64,000 nt of DNA, from positions 3,235,001 through 3,299,000 of the forward strand of contig NZ_CP029761.1 in NCBI RefSeq assembly GCF_006874585.1, in the 5' to 3' direction. The position numbers and the translations under genes were made by a program. Source of the stretch: Sphingomonas sp. IC081. Lineage in GTDB: Bacteria > Pseudomonadota > Alphaproteobacteria > Sphingomonadales > Sphingomonadaceae. Shown here piece by piece: positions 18,694-27,229 of the stretch; the stretch's first letter is position 1; every line of letters begins with the position of its first letter. The notes beneath the pieces were generated by a model. The model was not told the DNA's origin. It did no database searches and saw only the letters and a program-made list of their open reading frames with translations.

Positions 18694-18995
18694 GGGGTGG
18701 GCAAATGGTCCACCGCTTGCGTCAGCGCCGGTTTGAAAATGCCCGCAACGGCCGCTTGAGGGCCGCTTGAGGGCAGCACCGGCCCGCTCCGCCACCCGCC
18801 CGGACACCCGGACACCCGGACACCCGCGGGATGCTGGCGATGCGCGATCGGGTGGGGATGATCGGATGAATCGATAGCAGCTCGCGCCAGTCCGCCCGAA
18901 AGGGCGACGATTTCGTCGGTTTCCGGCAAGGTTGCGGAGCGGCAATCTGTCAGTATGTTAACCATATCTTGATCGAGATCGGCGATTGAGCAGCC
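18694..18995. other. 302-bp intergenic region with small tandem repeats
   Basis: There is no plausible gene. It holds a 12-bp direct duplication (GGCCGCTTGAGG, about 18750-18773), an 8-bp unit CGGACACC repeated three times (18801-18824), and, close to the cyclase start, TTAA-N7-TTGA at 18958-18972, which resembles a CtrA box (TTAA-N7-TTAA). Confidence 0.6.
18958..18972 (+). promoter_or_regulatory. CtrA-box-like motif upstream of the diguanylate cyclase gene
   Basis: TTAACCATATCTTGA matches TTAA-N7-TTAA with one substitution and lies 23 bp before the ATG at 18996. CtrA controls motility and c-di-GMP genes in many alphaproteobacteria, and divK is also in this window. This is motif similarity only. 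Confidence 0.35.
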
Positions 18996-20713
18996 ATGTA
19001 CCCGGGGGCCCTTTCCTATCTGTTCGGCGTGTGGGCAGCGGCCCTGGCCTTGCTGGCGCTGCCCGCTGCCGCCCATCCGCAACCCGCCTTTGCCCCGGGC
19101 TCGGTCTGCACCGCGCTTGCCGATAGCGGCGAATCGGCGGCCGCCCTCGCCCGCGATCCGGCGCGCTGGGATTGCAGCGGCAGGACCTGGCCGATCGCCG
19201 GCGGCATGGCGAGCTTCGTGCGGATCGACATGGCCGGACACCGGCAAGTGCCCGGCGAAACGCTCAATACCCGCCTGACCGGCTTCACCGCGCTGTCGGT
19301 CACCGCCCTCGGCGCGGATGGCCAAAGCGCGACCCGGCCGATCACCGAGCCGGATCTGCACCTCGCCTCCACGTCCTGGACGATGGAGATGCCGCTGCCG
19401 CGCCTGGCATCGGGAGAAGCCCCCGGCGCCTACGTGCTCAAGGTGGTGAACCCGCGCCACAAGGGGCTGCTGTCCGATGCCGTGATCGCCGCGCCGGCGG
19501 ACGAGCGCGCGGTCGGCAACGACGCGCTGATCCTCGCCGCGCTCTGCGGGCTGATGATCATGCCGCTGGTGCTCAATTTCGCGATCTTCCGCGTGCTGCG
19601 CCAGCCTTTCGCGCTCTGGCATGCGCTGGGCGTCTTTGCGATGCTGATGCAGACGGCGGTGGGCAGCGGCCTCATCAACCGCTTCGTCTCGCTCTCGCTG
19701 ACGCAGATCTGCGCGCTCTCCTCGCTCAGCTGGAGCCTGATCATCATCGGCGCCTCGCGCTTCTTCGACGACCTGCTCGAACCCGGCATGCTCGACCGGC
19801 AGCACAAGCGGCTGCTGCTGGCGGCTATCCCCTGGGTGCTGTTCTGGGCGCTCTACTACAACCTCGCCTCCGGCCCGCTGCTCGCCAGCGCGGCGATGCT
19901 CTATTACGCCTCGTTCCTGCCGTTCATCCTGCTGCTGGGCTGGACGATGACCAGCGCGGCAGCCGCACCGTGTGGTTCCAGATCGTCGGCTGGGCCCCGC
20001 TGATCGGCATGGGCCTGTTCCGCATCGTCTCGATGCTGGGGGCCACCGATGCGCCGCTGGGGCTGATGACGCTGCAGCACGTCTCCATCGCCTTCGAGGT
20101 GCTGGTGACCACGCTGGGCGCGGCGGACCGCTTCATGGCGCTCAAGGACCAGCGCGACCGCGCGCTGACGCAGGCGCGCATGCTGGAAAGCCTGGCCGAA
20201 CGCGATCCGCTGACCGGGCTCTACAACCGTCGCGGCTTCGAGGAGCGCTACAGCCGCCTGGTGCTCGAAGGCTTCGACACGATGGCGCTGATCGATCTCG
20301 ACCATTTCAAGTCGATCAACGACACCCGCGGCCATGCGACCGGCGATGCGGTGCTGCGCGCCGTCGCGGTGGCGCTGATGCCGGACGAGGACACCGTGGT
20401 GGTGCGCATCGGCGGCGAGGAATTCCTGATGTTGCTGCGCGGCACCGGCGCCGCCGAGCGTGCCGAACGCCGCCGCCAGGCGATCCCGGCGCGCATCGCC
20501 GCCGAAGTGCCGCTACTCGACCGGCCGGTGACCGCCAGCATGGGCCTGGTCACCAGCGCTCCGGCGATGCGCTTCAACGACCTCTACCGCCAGTGCGACC
20601 GCCTGCTCTACGAAGCCAAGGCGGCGGGGCGAAACCGCACCGTGAGCAAGAGTTTCGCGGCAATCGCGCAGTCGCCCTCGCTTCTCGAACAGACCGTCGT
20701 CAGCCTGCACTGA
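18996..20713 (+). pseudogene. Diguanylate cyclase with 7TM sensor region, interrupted by a one-base frameshift
   Basis: Two overlapping frames encode one protein of about 572 aa. The first (18996-20003) has a signal peptide, a periplasmic domain of the 7TMR-DISM extracellular type, and six or more membrane helices. The second frame supplies the last helices and a GGDEF domain (ERDPLTGLYNRRGFEER, DLDHFKSINDTRGHATGD, RIGGEEFLML). Continuity is restored by adding one G at 19958-19959 (GCGGC to GCGGGC), giving TSAGSRTVWFQIVGWAP. The GGEEF catalytic motif is intact, so the lesion is recent or a sequencing error. A programmed minus-one slip is less likely because no slippery heptamer is present. 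The intact enzyme would make c-di-GMP in response to an external ligand. Confidence 0.85.
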
Positions 20714-21098
20714 AGCGTTCGGCAACCTCGGGCGGCACGCGCATGATGCGGCCGGTTTCCTTGTCGATCATCGCCCACGTGGTCTTGGCCGCGACGATGA
20801 CCTTGCCCGCCTCATTGCGGAACTCCACGCGCCGGTCGAACCGCGCGCCGCTGGGGCCTTCGGGAATGAAGGTCTGCGCCGCCACGCTCTCGCCCTCGGT
20901 AATGTTGCCGCGATAGTCGATCTCGTGGCGGGTCACGACCCAGACGTATTTCTCGACCTGCTCGGGCGTGGCGCCGGCCTCCCAGTGCGAGACGGCGATC
21001 GCCTCCATCCACTGCACCCACACGGCATTGTTGACGTGGCCCATGACGTCGATGTCATGGGCCGTCGCCGTGAAGGTCATGGCAAAGCGGTCGCTCAT
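20700..21098 (-). CDS. Acyl-CoA thioesterase (4HBT, YbgC/FadM-like)
   Basis: The 132-aa hot-dog-fold protein starts at ATG 21098, preceded by AGGAG. The motif TATAHDIDVMGHVNNAVWVQW contains the catalytic Asp and the HVNN signature of 4-hydroxybenzoyl-CoA thioesterase-like enzymes; RHEIDYRGNITEGE is the second conserved block. It probably hydrolyses medium- or long-chain acyl-CoA. Its stop overlaps the 3-prime end of the convergent cyclase gene by 14 bases. The 189 bp upstream carry a three-hairpin repeat element. Confidence 0.88.
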   Translation of the reverse strand: MSDRFAMTFTATAHDIDVMGHVNNAVWVQWMEAIAVSHWEAGATPEQVEKYVWVVTRHEIDYRGNITEGESVAAQTFIPEGPSGARFDRRVEFRNEAGKVIVAAKTTWAMIDKETGRIMRVPPEVAERFSAG

Positions 21099-21113
21099 GT
21101 CTTTCTCCTGATC

Positions 21114-21287
21114 GAAAATGCCCATCCGGGCATTTTCGTGCGGCACCGGCCCACGCCCGTCCCGAAGAGCACGAAAAGGTCCGGGGGACCTTTTCGCTGA
21201 GGGGGCCGACCACCCACGAGTGTATCCTGATGGGTGGTCGGGTGGGGGCGTGGGCCGGTGCCGCAAAATTCGCGTTCAGCGAATTTT
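21114..21287. repeat. Three-hairpin intergenic repeat element with an 87-nt insert
   Basis: Hairpin A is GAAAATGCCC/GGGCATTTTC (21114-21137). Stem B is a perfect 20-bp inverted repeat starting TGCGGCACCGG (21139-21158 and 21246-21265). Hairpin E is AAAATTCGC/GCGAATTTT (21265-21287). Inside B are two more hairpins: C, GAAAAGGTCC/GGACCTTTTC (21173-21195), and D, CCGACCACCCA/TGGGTGGTCGG (21206-21241). A shorter copy with A, B and E but without C and D is at 49594-49663 in the opposite orientation. This looks like a REP/BIME-type element, here between two minus-strand genes. Confidence 0.8.
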
Positions 21288-23380
21288 CAAACCTGCAATT
21301 GCCAGAGGATGAAGGCGAATTCCTCTGCCGTTTCCTTGAGACTCTCGAACCGGCCCGACTTGCCGCCGTGGCCCGCGCCCATGTTGGTCTTGAGGATCAG
21401 CTCGTTGCCGTCCGTCTTCACCTCGCGCAGCTTCGCCACCCACTTGGCCGGCTCCCAATAGGTCACGCGCGGATCGTTGAGGCCGGCGGTCACCATCAGC
21501 GGCGGATAGGCCTGCGCCTTGACCTGGTCGTAGGGCGAATAGCCGAGGATCTGCTCGAAGGCGGCCTTGTCCTCGATCGGATTGCCCCATTCCGGCCATT
21601 CGCCCGGCGTCAGCGGCAGGGAATCGTCGAGCATGGTGTTGAGCACGTCCACGAAGGGCACATGCGCCACCACCGCGCCGAACAGCGCGGGGTCCGAGTT
21701 GATCACCGCGCCCATCAGTTCGCCGCCCGCCGAGCCGCCCGAGATCGAGATCCTGCCCGCCTCGGTAAAGCCGCGCGCGACGAGGCCGCGCGCGCAATCG
21801 ACGAAGTCGTTGAAGGTATTGGTGCGCTGCTCCAGCTTGCCCGCCTTGTACCAGGCCCGGCCAAGGTCGTCGCCGCCGCGGATATGAGCGATGGCATAAG
21901 CGAAGCCGCGGTCGACGAGGCTGAGCCGGGTGGTCGAGAAGCCCGGATCGATCGAGATGCCGTAAGCGCCGTAGCCGTAGAGATGCAGCGGCCCCGCCCC
22001 GCCCCCATTCGTCGTGGCGCGGTCGCGGCGATAGACCACCGAGACCGGCACCATGGTGCCGTCGCGCGCCGGGATCTCCAGTCGCTCGGTGGCATAGAGC
22101 GAGGCGTCATAGCCCGAGGGGATTTCCTGGACCTTGAGCACCTCGAGCGTGCGCGCGGCGACATCGTAGTCGTAGACGCTGGAGGGGCTGACCATCGATT
22201 CGTAGGTCAGCCGCAGGCTTGTCACGTGCCATTCGGGATTGTTGGCAAGGCCCGCCGAATAGCTCGCCTCGGGGAACACGATCGGCTCGACGCGGGCGGG
22301 ATCGTCGTAGTAGCGCACCTCGATGCGGTCGAGCCCGGCCCCGGCACCAACCGTCTTGCGGCCCTCGGTGACGTAGAAGTCGCGGAACAGCTCGGCGCCG
22401 GTCAGGTAGAATTCGTCGCTGCCCGCGATCAGCGTTGTCCACGTGCCGGGATCGGCGAGCGGCGCCGTGGCGAGGCGGAAGTTCTCGTGCGTGTCGTTGG
22501 TGTGGATGTAGAGCACGCCCTCGCGCTCATCGACATCGTACTCGACGCCCTTCTCGCGCGGCTTGACCAGGATCTGCTCGCCCAGCGGATCGTCGGCGCG
22601 GACCATGCGGCATTCGCTGGTCTCGTGATCGCTGGTGCCGATCAGCAGCCACTGCTCGTTCGACGAGAGCGAGGAACCGACGCGGAAACCCTCGTCGTCC
22701 TCGTGGTAGAGTTCAACGTCGCTGTCGAGCGGCTGGCCCAGCCAGTGCAGGCGGGCATTGTCGGTCCGCCACTGCTCGTTGGCAAGCGAGTAGACGAGCG
22801 CCTTGTCGTTCGCGGCCCAGACCAATGCCGAAAGGGTTCCGGGAATCTCGTCCGCCAGCAATTCGCCGGTGGTCAGGTCCTTGATCCGCGCGGTGAAGCG
22901 TTCGGAGCCGTTGTCGTCCACCGAATAGGCCAGCAGCCTGCCGTCCGCGCTGGTGGAGATCGCGCCGAGGTTGAAGTAGTCCTTGCCCGCGGCCAGCGCC
23001 ACTTCGTCGAGGATCAGCTCGTCCGGACCGCCAGCGACGGGCCTGCGCCACCACTTCTTGTACTCGGCGCCTTCCTCGAACTCGATCCAGCAGAGGTAGT
23101 CGCCGTCCTTCTGCGGCACCGACTTGTCGGCTTCCTTGATGCGCGCGCGCATTTCCTGGAACAGCGCGTCGATCTTGCCCTGCTGGCCGGCCATGCAGTG
23201 TTCGAACCACCGGTTCTCGGCTTCGAGATGCGCCAGCACGTCCTTGTCGGTGACTTCGGGATAACCGGCATCGCGCAGCCATGCGTAATCGTCCTCGACG
23301 GTCACGCCGTGGCGGGTGAAGCTGTGCGGCTTCTTCGCCGCCTGTGGAGGACCCGAGAGGGTCTGGGTGGAATCTGCCAT
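21287..23380 (-). CDS. ptrB: Oligopeptidase B (S9 family)
   Basis: The 697-aa cytosolic serine peptidase cleaves short peptides after basic residues. An N-terminal seven-bladed beta-propeller precedes the alpha/beta hydrolase domain. The nucleophile is in ISISGGSAGGELMG, the acid in TAGLNDPRVTYWEPAKW, and the His in NMGAGHGGKSGRFE; YGYGAYGISIDPGFS is the conserved block before the nucleophile. I prefer ATG 23380 to the GTG at 23386. It is divergent from pepP with about 50 bp between the start codons, suggesting a shared control region for two peptidases. Confidence 0.95.
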   Translation of the reverse strand: MADSTQTLSGPPQAAKKPHSFTRHGVTVEDDYAWLRDAGYPEVTDKDVLAHLEAENRWFEHCMAGQQGKIDALFQEMRARIKEADKSVPQKDGDYLCWIEFEEGAEYKKWWRRPVAGGPDELILDEVALAAGKDYFNLGAISTSADGRLLAYSVDDNGSERFTARIKDLTTGELLADEIPGTLSALVWAANDKALVYSLANEQWRTDNARLHWLGQPLDSDVELYHEDDEGFRVGSSLSSNEQWLLIGTSDHETSECRMVRADDPLGEQILVKPREKGVEYDVDEREGVLYIHTNDTHENFRLATAPLADPGTWTTLIAGSDEFYLTGAELFRDFYVTEGRKTVGAGAGLDRIEVRYYDDPARVEPIVFPEASYSAGLANNPEWHVTSLRLTYESMVSPSSVYDYDVAARTLEVLKVQEIPSGYDASLYATERLEIPARDGTMVPVSVVYRRDRATTNGGGAGPLHLYGYGAYGISIDPGFSTTRLSLVDRGFAYAIAHIRGGDDLGRAWYKAGKLEQRTNTFNDFVDCARGLVARGFTEAGRISISGGSAGGELMGAVINSDPALFGAVVAHVPFVDVLNTMLDDSLPLTPGEWPEWGNPIEDKAAFEQILGYSPYDQVKAQAYPPLMVTAGLNDPRVTYWEPAKWVAKLREVKTDGNELILKTNMGAGHGGKSGRFESLKETAEEFAFILWQLQV

Positions 23381-23431
23381 GCGCACGATCTATGTTGCCT
23401 GCATGACCCCCGCAAGCCGGATACCCCGAAC

Positions 23432-25291
23432 ATGTTGATGAATACCCACGAGGCGCGGCTCGATGCCCTGCGTCAGGAACTGAAGTCGCGCGGCCTCGAC
23501 GGCTTCGTGATCCCGATTTCCGACGAGCACATGAGCGAATATGTCGGCGCCTATGCCCAGCGCCTCGCCTGGCTCACCGGCTTCGGCGGTTCGGCCGGTA
23601 CGGCCGTGGTGCTGACCGATGCCTCGCTGCCCTCGGCCGCCGCGATGTTCGTGGACGGGCGCTACACCCTGCAAGTGCGCGAGCAGGTGAACGGCCAGTT
23701 CTACGCCTATGAAAGCGTGCCGCAGACCAGCCCGGCCCGCTGGCTGGGCGAGAATGCGCCCAAGGGTGCCAGGATCGGCTACGACGCCTGGCTCCACGGT
23801 TCCAAGTGGGTGGACGCCGCCAGCGCCGCGCTGGCCGCGCGCGGGGCCACGCTTGTCCCGGTCGAAGGCAATCCCATCGACGCGATCTGGCAGGACCAGC
23901 CCCAGCCCTCGCCCGCGCCCGCCGAAGTGCATGACGACGCCTTCGCCGGCGAATCGAGCAAGGCCAAGCGCGCCGCCGTGTCCGAATGGCTGACCGCGCA
24001 GGGCCTCGACGCCACGGTAATCTCGGCGCTCGATTCGATCGCCTGGCTGCTCAATCTGCGCGGCACCGATGTGGAGCGCACGCCGGTTGCGCTGTCTTAC
24101 GTCGTCGCCCATGCCGACGGCACCGCCGACCTCTACATCGCCGAAGAGAAAGTGACGCCCGAACTGCGCCACCACCTCGGCAATGCCGTCACCGTGCGCC
24201 CGCGCGCGGACTTCGTGGCGGGCCTCAAGACGCTTGGCGGCAAGCGCGTCTCGATCGATCCCGACAATGCCGTGGCCGCGATCTTCGAAACGCTGAAGGC
24301 AGCGGGCGCCACCGTGGTCGAGCAGCGCGATCCCACCATCCTGCCCAAGGCGGTGAAGAACCCGGTCGAGCAGCAGGGCCAGCGCGATGCCCAGGCAATC
24401 GACGGCGTGGCGGTGACGCGTTTCCTCCACTGGCTCGCGGTCGAAGGCCCCAAGGGCGAAGTGACCGAGATGAGCGCGGCGGCCAAGCTGCTGGAATTCC
24501 GCCAGCGCTGCGGCGACTTGCGCGACCTCTCGTTCGACACGATTTCGGGCGCGGGCCCTAATGCAGCCAGCCCGCACTACCGCGTGTCCGAGGAATCGAG
24601 CCTCAGGCTGGAGCCGGAAAGCGTCTACCTCGTCGATTCGGGCGGCCAGTACCCCTGCGGCACCACCGACATCACCCGCACCGTCTGGATCGGCACGATG
24701 GAGCACCTTGGGGAAACGCCGGGCAAGACCTCGCTCCACGAAGTGAAGGACCGCTTCACCCGCGTGCTCAAGGGCACCATCGCCATCGACCGCGCGGTGT
24801 TCCCCAAGGGCACCAACGGCAGCCAGCTCGATACCCTGGCGCGCCAGTTCCTGTGGTCGGTCGGGCTCGACTATGCCCACGGCACCGGCCACGGCGTCGG
24901 CAGCTTCCTCTCGGTCCACGAAGGCCCGCAGCGCATCGCCAAGGCGGCGGGCGGCCAGGCCGGCACGATGCAGGAACTGCTCCCCGGCATGATCCTCAGC
25001 GACGAGCCGGGCTACTACAAGGCCGGCGAATACGGCATCCGCATCGAGAACCTGGTACTGGTCGAGAAGCGCGAATTCGAGGGTTCGGACGGCGAGTACC
25101 TCGGCTTCGAGACGCTGACGCTTGCGCCGATCGAGCGCCGCCTCGTCGATACCGCGCTGCTCAGCGCGGACGAGACGGCGTGGTGGAACGCCTACCACGC
25201 CCGCGTGCTGCAAGTGATCGGCCCGCAGCTGTCCGCGCCCGAGGATGCGGCGACGCTGGCCTGGCTCAAGGTCCAGTGCGCGCCTCTCTGA
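23432..25291 (+). CDS. Aminopeptidase P family protein (M24B)
   Basis: The 619-aa metallopeptidase removes N-terminal residues that precede proline. The large form has two creatinase-like N-terminal domains (GFVIPISDEHMSEYVGAYAQ and LAWLTGFGGSAGTAVV) and a pita-bread catalytic domain with metal ligands in LVDSGGQYPCGTTDITRTVW, HGTGHGVGSFLSVHEGP, the Glu of LSDEPGYYKAGEYGIRIEN, and LVEKREFEGSD. ATG 23432 gives MLMNTHEARLD; ATG 23438 is an alternative. It is divergent from ptrB. Confidence 0.95.
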   Translation: MLMNTHEARLDALRQELKSRGLDGFVIPISDEHMSEYVGAYAQRLAWLTGFGGSAGTAVVLTDASLPSAAAMFVDGRYTLQVREQVNGQFYAYESVPQTSPARWLGENAPKGARIGYDAWLHGSKWVDAASAALAARGATLVPVEGNPIDAIWQDQPQPSPAPAEVHDDAFAGESSKAKRAAVSEWLTAQGLDATVISALDSIAWLLNLRGTDVERTPVALSYVVAHADGTADLYIAEEKVTPELRHHLGNAVTVRPRADFVAGLKTLGGKRVSIDPDNAVAAIFETLKAAGATVVEQRDPTILPKAVKNPVEQQGQRDAQAIDGVAVTRFLHWLAVEGPKGEVTEMSAAAKLLEFRQRCGDLRDLSFDTISGAGPNAASPHYRVSEESSLRLEPESVYLVDSGGQYPCGTTDITRTVWIGTMEHLGETPGKTSLHEVKDRFTRVLKGTIAIDRAVFPKGTNGSQLDTLARQFLWSVGLDYAHGTGHGVGSFLSVHEGPQRIAKAAGGQAGTMQELLPGMILSDEPGYYKAGEYGIRIENLVLVEKREFEGSDGEYLGFETLTLAPIERRLVDTALLSADETAWWNAYHARVLQVIGPQLSAPEDAATLAWLKVQCAPL

Positions 25292-25333
25292 GCTTGGCCC
25301 CTCTGACCTTGTAGGCGAGAGCCCACAGCGGTA

Positions 25334-25368
25334 GCGTCCTTCCGGCAAGCGCTTTGCCGGAAGGACGC
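25334..25368 (+). promoter_or_regulatory. Perfect 15-bp hairpin covering the ribosome binding site of the cupin gene
   Basis: GCGTCCTTCCGGCAA (25334-25348) pairs completely with TTGCCGGAAGGACGC (25354-25368) around a 5-nt loop. The only good Shine-Dalgarno sequence for the cupin ATG at 25373, GGAAGGA (25360-25366), is inside the right arm. The hairpin has no following T run, so control of translation is as likely as termination after the aminopeptidase gene, 42 bp upstream. Confidence 0.65.
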
Positions 25369-25372
25369 GCCG

Positions 25373-25774
25373 ATGACCGATCAGCCTCCAGACCTCAGGA
25401 CCCATCCCGTCCACCTCGGCCTCGGCGCCCGGGCGGAGCAGCAGCCTGCCTTTACCGGCATGGAGTGGTACGCCGCCTACTCGACCCGCACCGCCGCGGA
25501 CGGCGCCGAAGGGCGGCTGGTCTCGATGCACGATTTTGCCGAAAGCTGGACATCGTGGGAAATGCACCCCATGGGCGACGAACTGGTGGTGTGCCTGTCC
25601 GGCGAGATGACGCTGCATCAGGAGCTGCGCGATGGCACGCAGCGGTCCGTCACGATCACCGCAGGCCAATATGCGATCAACCCGGCGGGGGCTTGGCACA
25701 CCGCCGATGTCTCCGCCCCAGCCAGCGCCGTGTTCATCACCGCCGGCGAAGGCACCGAGCATCGTCCGCGATAG
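25373..25774 (+). CDS. Cupin domain protein
   Basis: The 133-aa protein is a single small beta-barrel. HPMGDELVVCLSGEMTLHQE corresponds to cupin motif 1 without a full set of metal His, and ITAGQYAINPAGAWHTADV is motif 2 with one His. The incomplete ligand set argues for a ligand-binding rather than a redox role. Its ribosome binding site is buried in a perfect hairpin. The gene ends seven bases before the convergent small membrane protein gene. Confidence 0.8.
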   Translation: MTDQPPDLRTHPVHLGLGARAEQQPAFTGMEWYAAYSTRTAADGAEGRLVSMHDFAESWTSWEMHPMGDELVVCLSGEMTLHQELRDGTQRSVTITAGQYAINPAGAWHTADVSAPASAVFITAGEGTEHRPR

Positions 25775-25780
25775 CCGACG

Positions 25781-26149
25781 TCAGCGCTGAGACCTTCGCT
25801 CCCAGACACGCTCAGCGAGAAAAACCAGCGCCACGAAGGCGAGGTAGTCCGGCCAGATCAGTTGGATCAAGAATTTGGAGCCCGCGATTTTCATTGGTAT
25901 CACAACGAAAATCAACGCAGCTAAGTGCAAGGTGATCCAACCCATCATGAGCGGCGCGAACCACTTCCTGGAGCGATAATCTCGAAAACCCGTCACGCAG
26001 ATTGTGATGGACGCCACCATAACCCCCGCAATCTCGGCTGCGCCTACGGTGGCGAACTGACCCACTATAACGGCGACAGCGGTCCCTAGCACTACCGCAA
26101 ACAACCCTTGCCATGCTGTCAATCGCTTCTCAGCCGGTTGACCTTCCAT
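25781..26149 (-). CDS. Hypothetical small membrane protein
   Basis: The 122-aa protein starts MEGQPAEKRLTAWQ and has four predicted membrane helices (residues about 14-30, 37-55, 66-87 and 95-112), with a basic loop RDYRSRKW between the second and third. I recognise no family. Its codon use and base composition are less GC-rich than the neighbours', and it faces the cupin gene tail to tail, so it may belong to a small acquired segment (about 25.78-26.40 kb). A frame remains open upstream of the chosen ATG, but there is no better start. Confidence 0.6.
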   Translation of the reverse strand: MEGQPAEKRLTAWQGLFAVVLGTAVAVIVGQFATVGAAEIAGVMVASITICVTGFRDYRSRKWFAPLMMGWITLHLAALIFVVIPMKIAGSKFLIQLIWPDYLAFVALVFLAERVWERRSQR

Positions 26150-26470
26150 GTACCCGCGCGCCCTCTCGCTGTTCACCTGCAGCAAATTAGCTACCCTCCT
26201 GGCTGCCCGCAATGTCAGCCGGTTCGGGAGAACGGAGGGAGTCGCAGTGGAATTGGCCAAGGCCGGCTGCTGGCAGCGCTCTTGGCTTGCATCTTGCCGA
26301 GCAGCCAGCCAGACTTGTGACAATTGACGACAAACTATCCGCAAAGCGGCACATCTGCGCGACAAGCACGGGATAGAACGAGGCTCAGAAAGCTGCGGGG
26401 CAGTTCTTCCCCCTCCCTTCCCCGCCTCGCGGCTTTCGCCGGAATCGCTTGCAGGAGTGAGAGAGCAGAC
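26150..26470. other. 321-bp intergenic region of lower GC
   Basis: I see no convincing gene on either strand. The left half is less GC-rich than the surroundings, like the adjacent hypothetical gene, and may be the remains of an insertion. The right end supplies the ribosome binding region (AGGAG at 26453-26457, then GAGAG) for the EF-hand gene at 26471. Confidence 0.5.
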
Positions 26471-27208
26471 ATGACGCGCCACCTGACCAAGTTTGCCATC
26501 GGCCTCTCCGCCGCGGCGCTCGCCATCGGTGGCATCGCCGTTGCAAAGGCTCCCGACACGCCGCCTCCGCCGCCCGAAGACGGCTTCCACATGGACGCCA
26601 ACGGCGACGGCACCGTCACCCGCGCCGAAGCGCAGGCCGCCGCCGAGGCGCGCTTCGCCCGGCTCGACGTCAACAAGGACGGCAAGCTCGACAAGGCCGA
26701 CCGTGAGGCCCGCCGCGCCCAGATGCGCGAAGAGATGTTCAAGCGCCTCGACACCAATGGCGACGGCATGATCTCGAAGGCAGAATTCCTCGCCGATCGC
26801 GGCCCGGAAGGTCGTGGTCCCGAAGGACGGCCCGACATGCCGCCCCCACCGCCGGAAGGCGGTCCTGACATGGCCCCGCCGGAAGGCGGTCCGGATGCAC
26901 AGGCCGCGCCCGGCAAGCATGGCCCGCGCGGTCACGGCCCCCGCCGTCATGGTCCCCGCATGGGTGGGCATTTCGGCGGCCCCGGTTCGATGGGGGCTCC
27001 GATGGCCCGCATGGGCGATGGCGGCAGGGACGCCGCGGTCACCAAGGCCGAATTCATCGCCGCCGCCCTCAAGCGCTTCGATGCCATGGACACCAACAAG
27101 GACGGCAAGGTCACGAAGGAAGAGCGCCAGGCCGCCCATCGCCAGATGCGCGGGCAGCGCCGCGGCCCGCCCGAAGGCCCGCCGCCCGCCCCGAAGCCGG
27201 CCAGCTAA
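26471..27208 (+). CDS. Exported EF-hand calcium-binding protein
   Basis: The 245-aa protein has a signal peptide (MTRHLTKFAIGLSAAALAIGGIAVAKA) and four EF-hand loops: DANGDGTVTRAE (about residue 37), DVNKDGKLDKAD, DTNGDGMISKAE and, after a Pro/Gly/His-rich spacer, DTNKDGKVTKEE near 215. Bacterial proteins of this kind are periplasmic calcium binders or calcium sensors. The gene is 21 bp upstream of a response regulator and histidine kinase pair on the same strand, which suggests the three act together, for example as a divalent-cation sensing module. Confidence 0.85.
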   Translation: MTRHLTKFAIGLSAAALAIGGIAVAKAPDTPPPPPEDGFHMDANGDGTVTRAEAQAAAEARFARLDVNKDGKLDKADREARRAQMREEMFKRLDTNGDGMISKAEFLADRGPEGRGPEGRPDMPPPPPEGGPDMAPPEGGPDAQAAPGKHGPRGHGPRRHGPRMGGHFGGPGSMGAPMARMGDGGRDAAVTKAEFIAAALKRFDAMDTNKDGKVTKEERQAAHRQMRGQRRGPPEGPPPAPKPAS

Positions 27209-27229
27209 GCGCCGCCCGAACGGATAGAA

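Noticed and set aside
18996..20003. Separate membrane protein gene ending at 20003
   Set aside because: Its last residues after 19958 are out-of-frame sequence of the cyclase; one base restores a single continuous protein.
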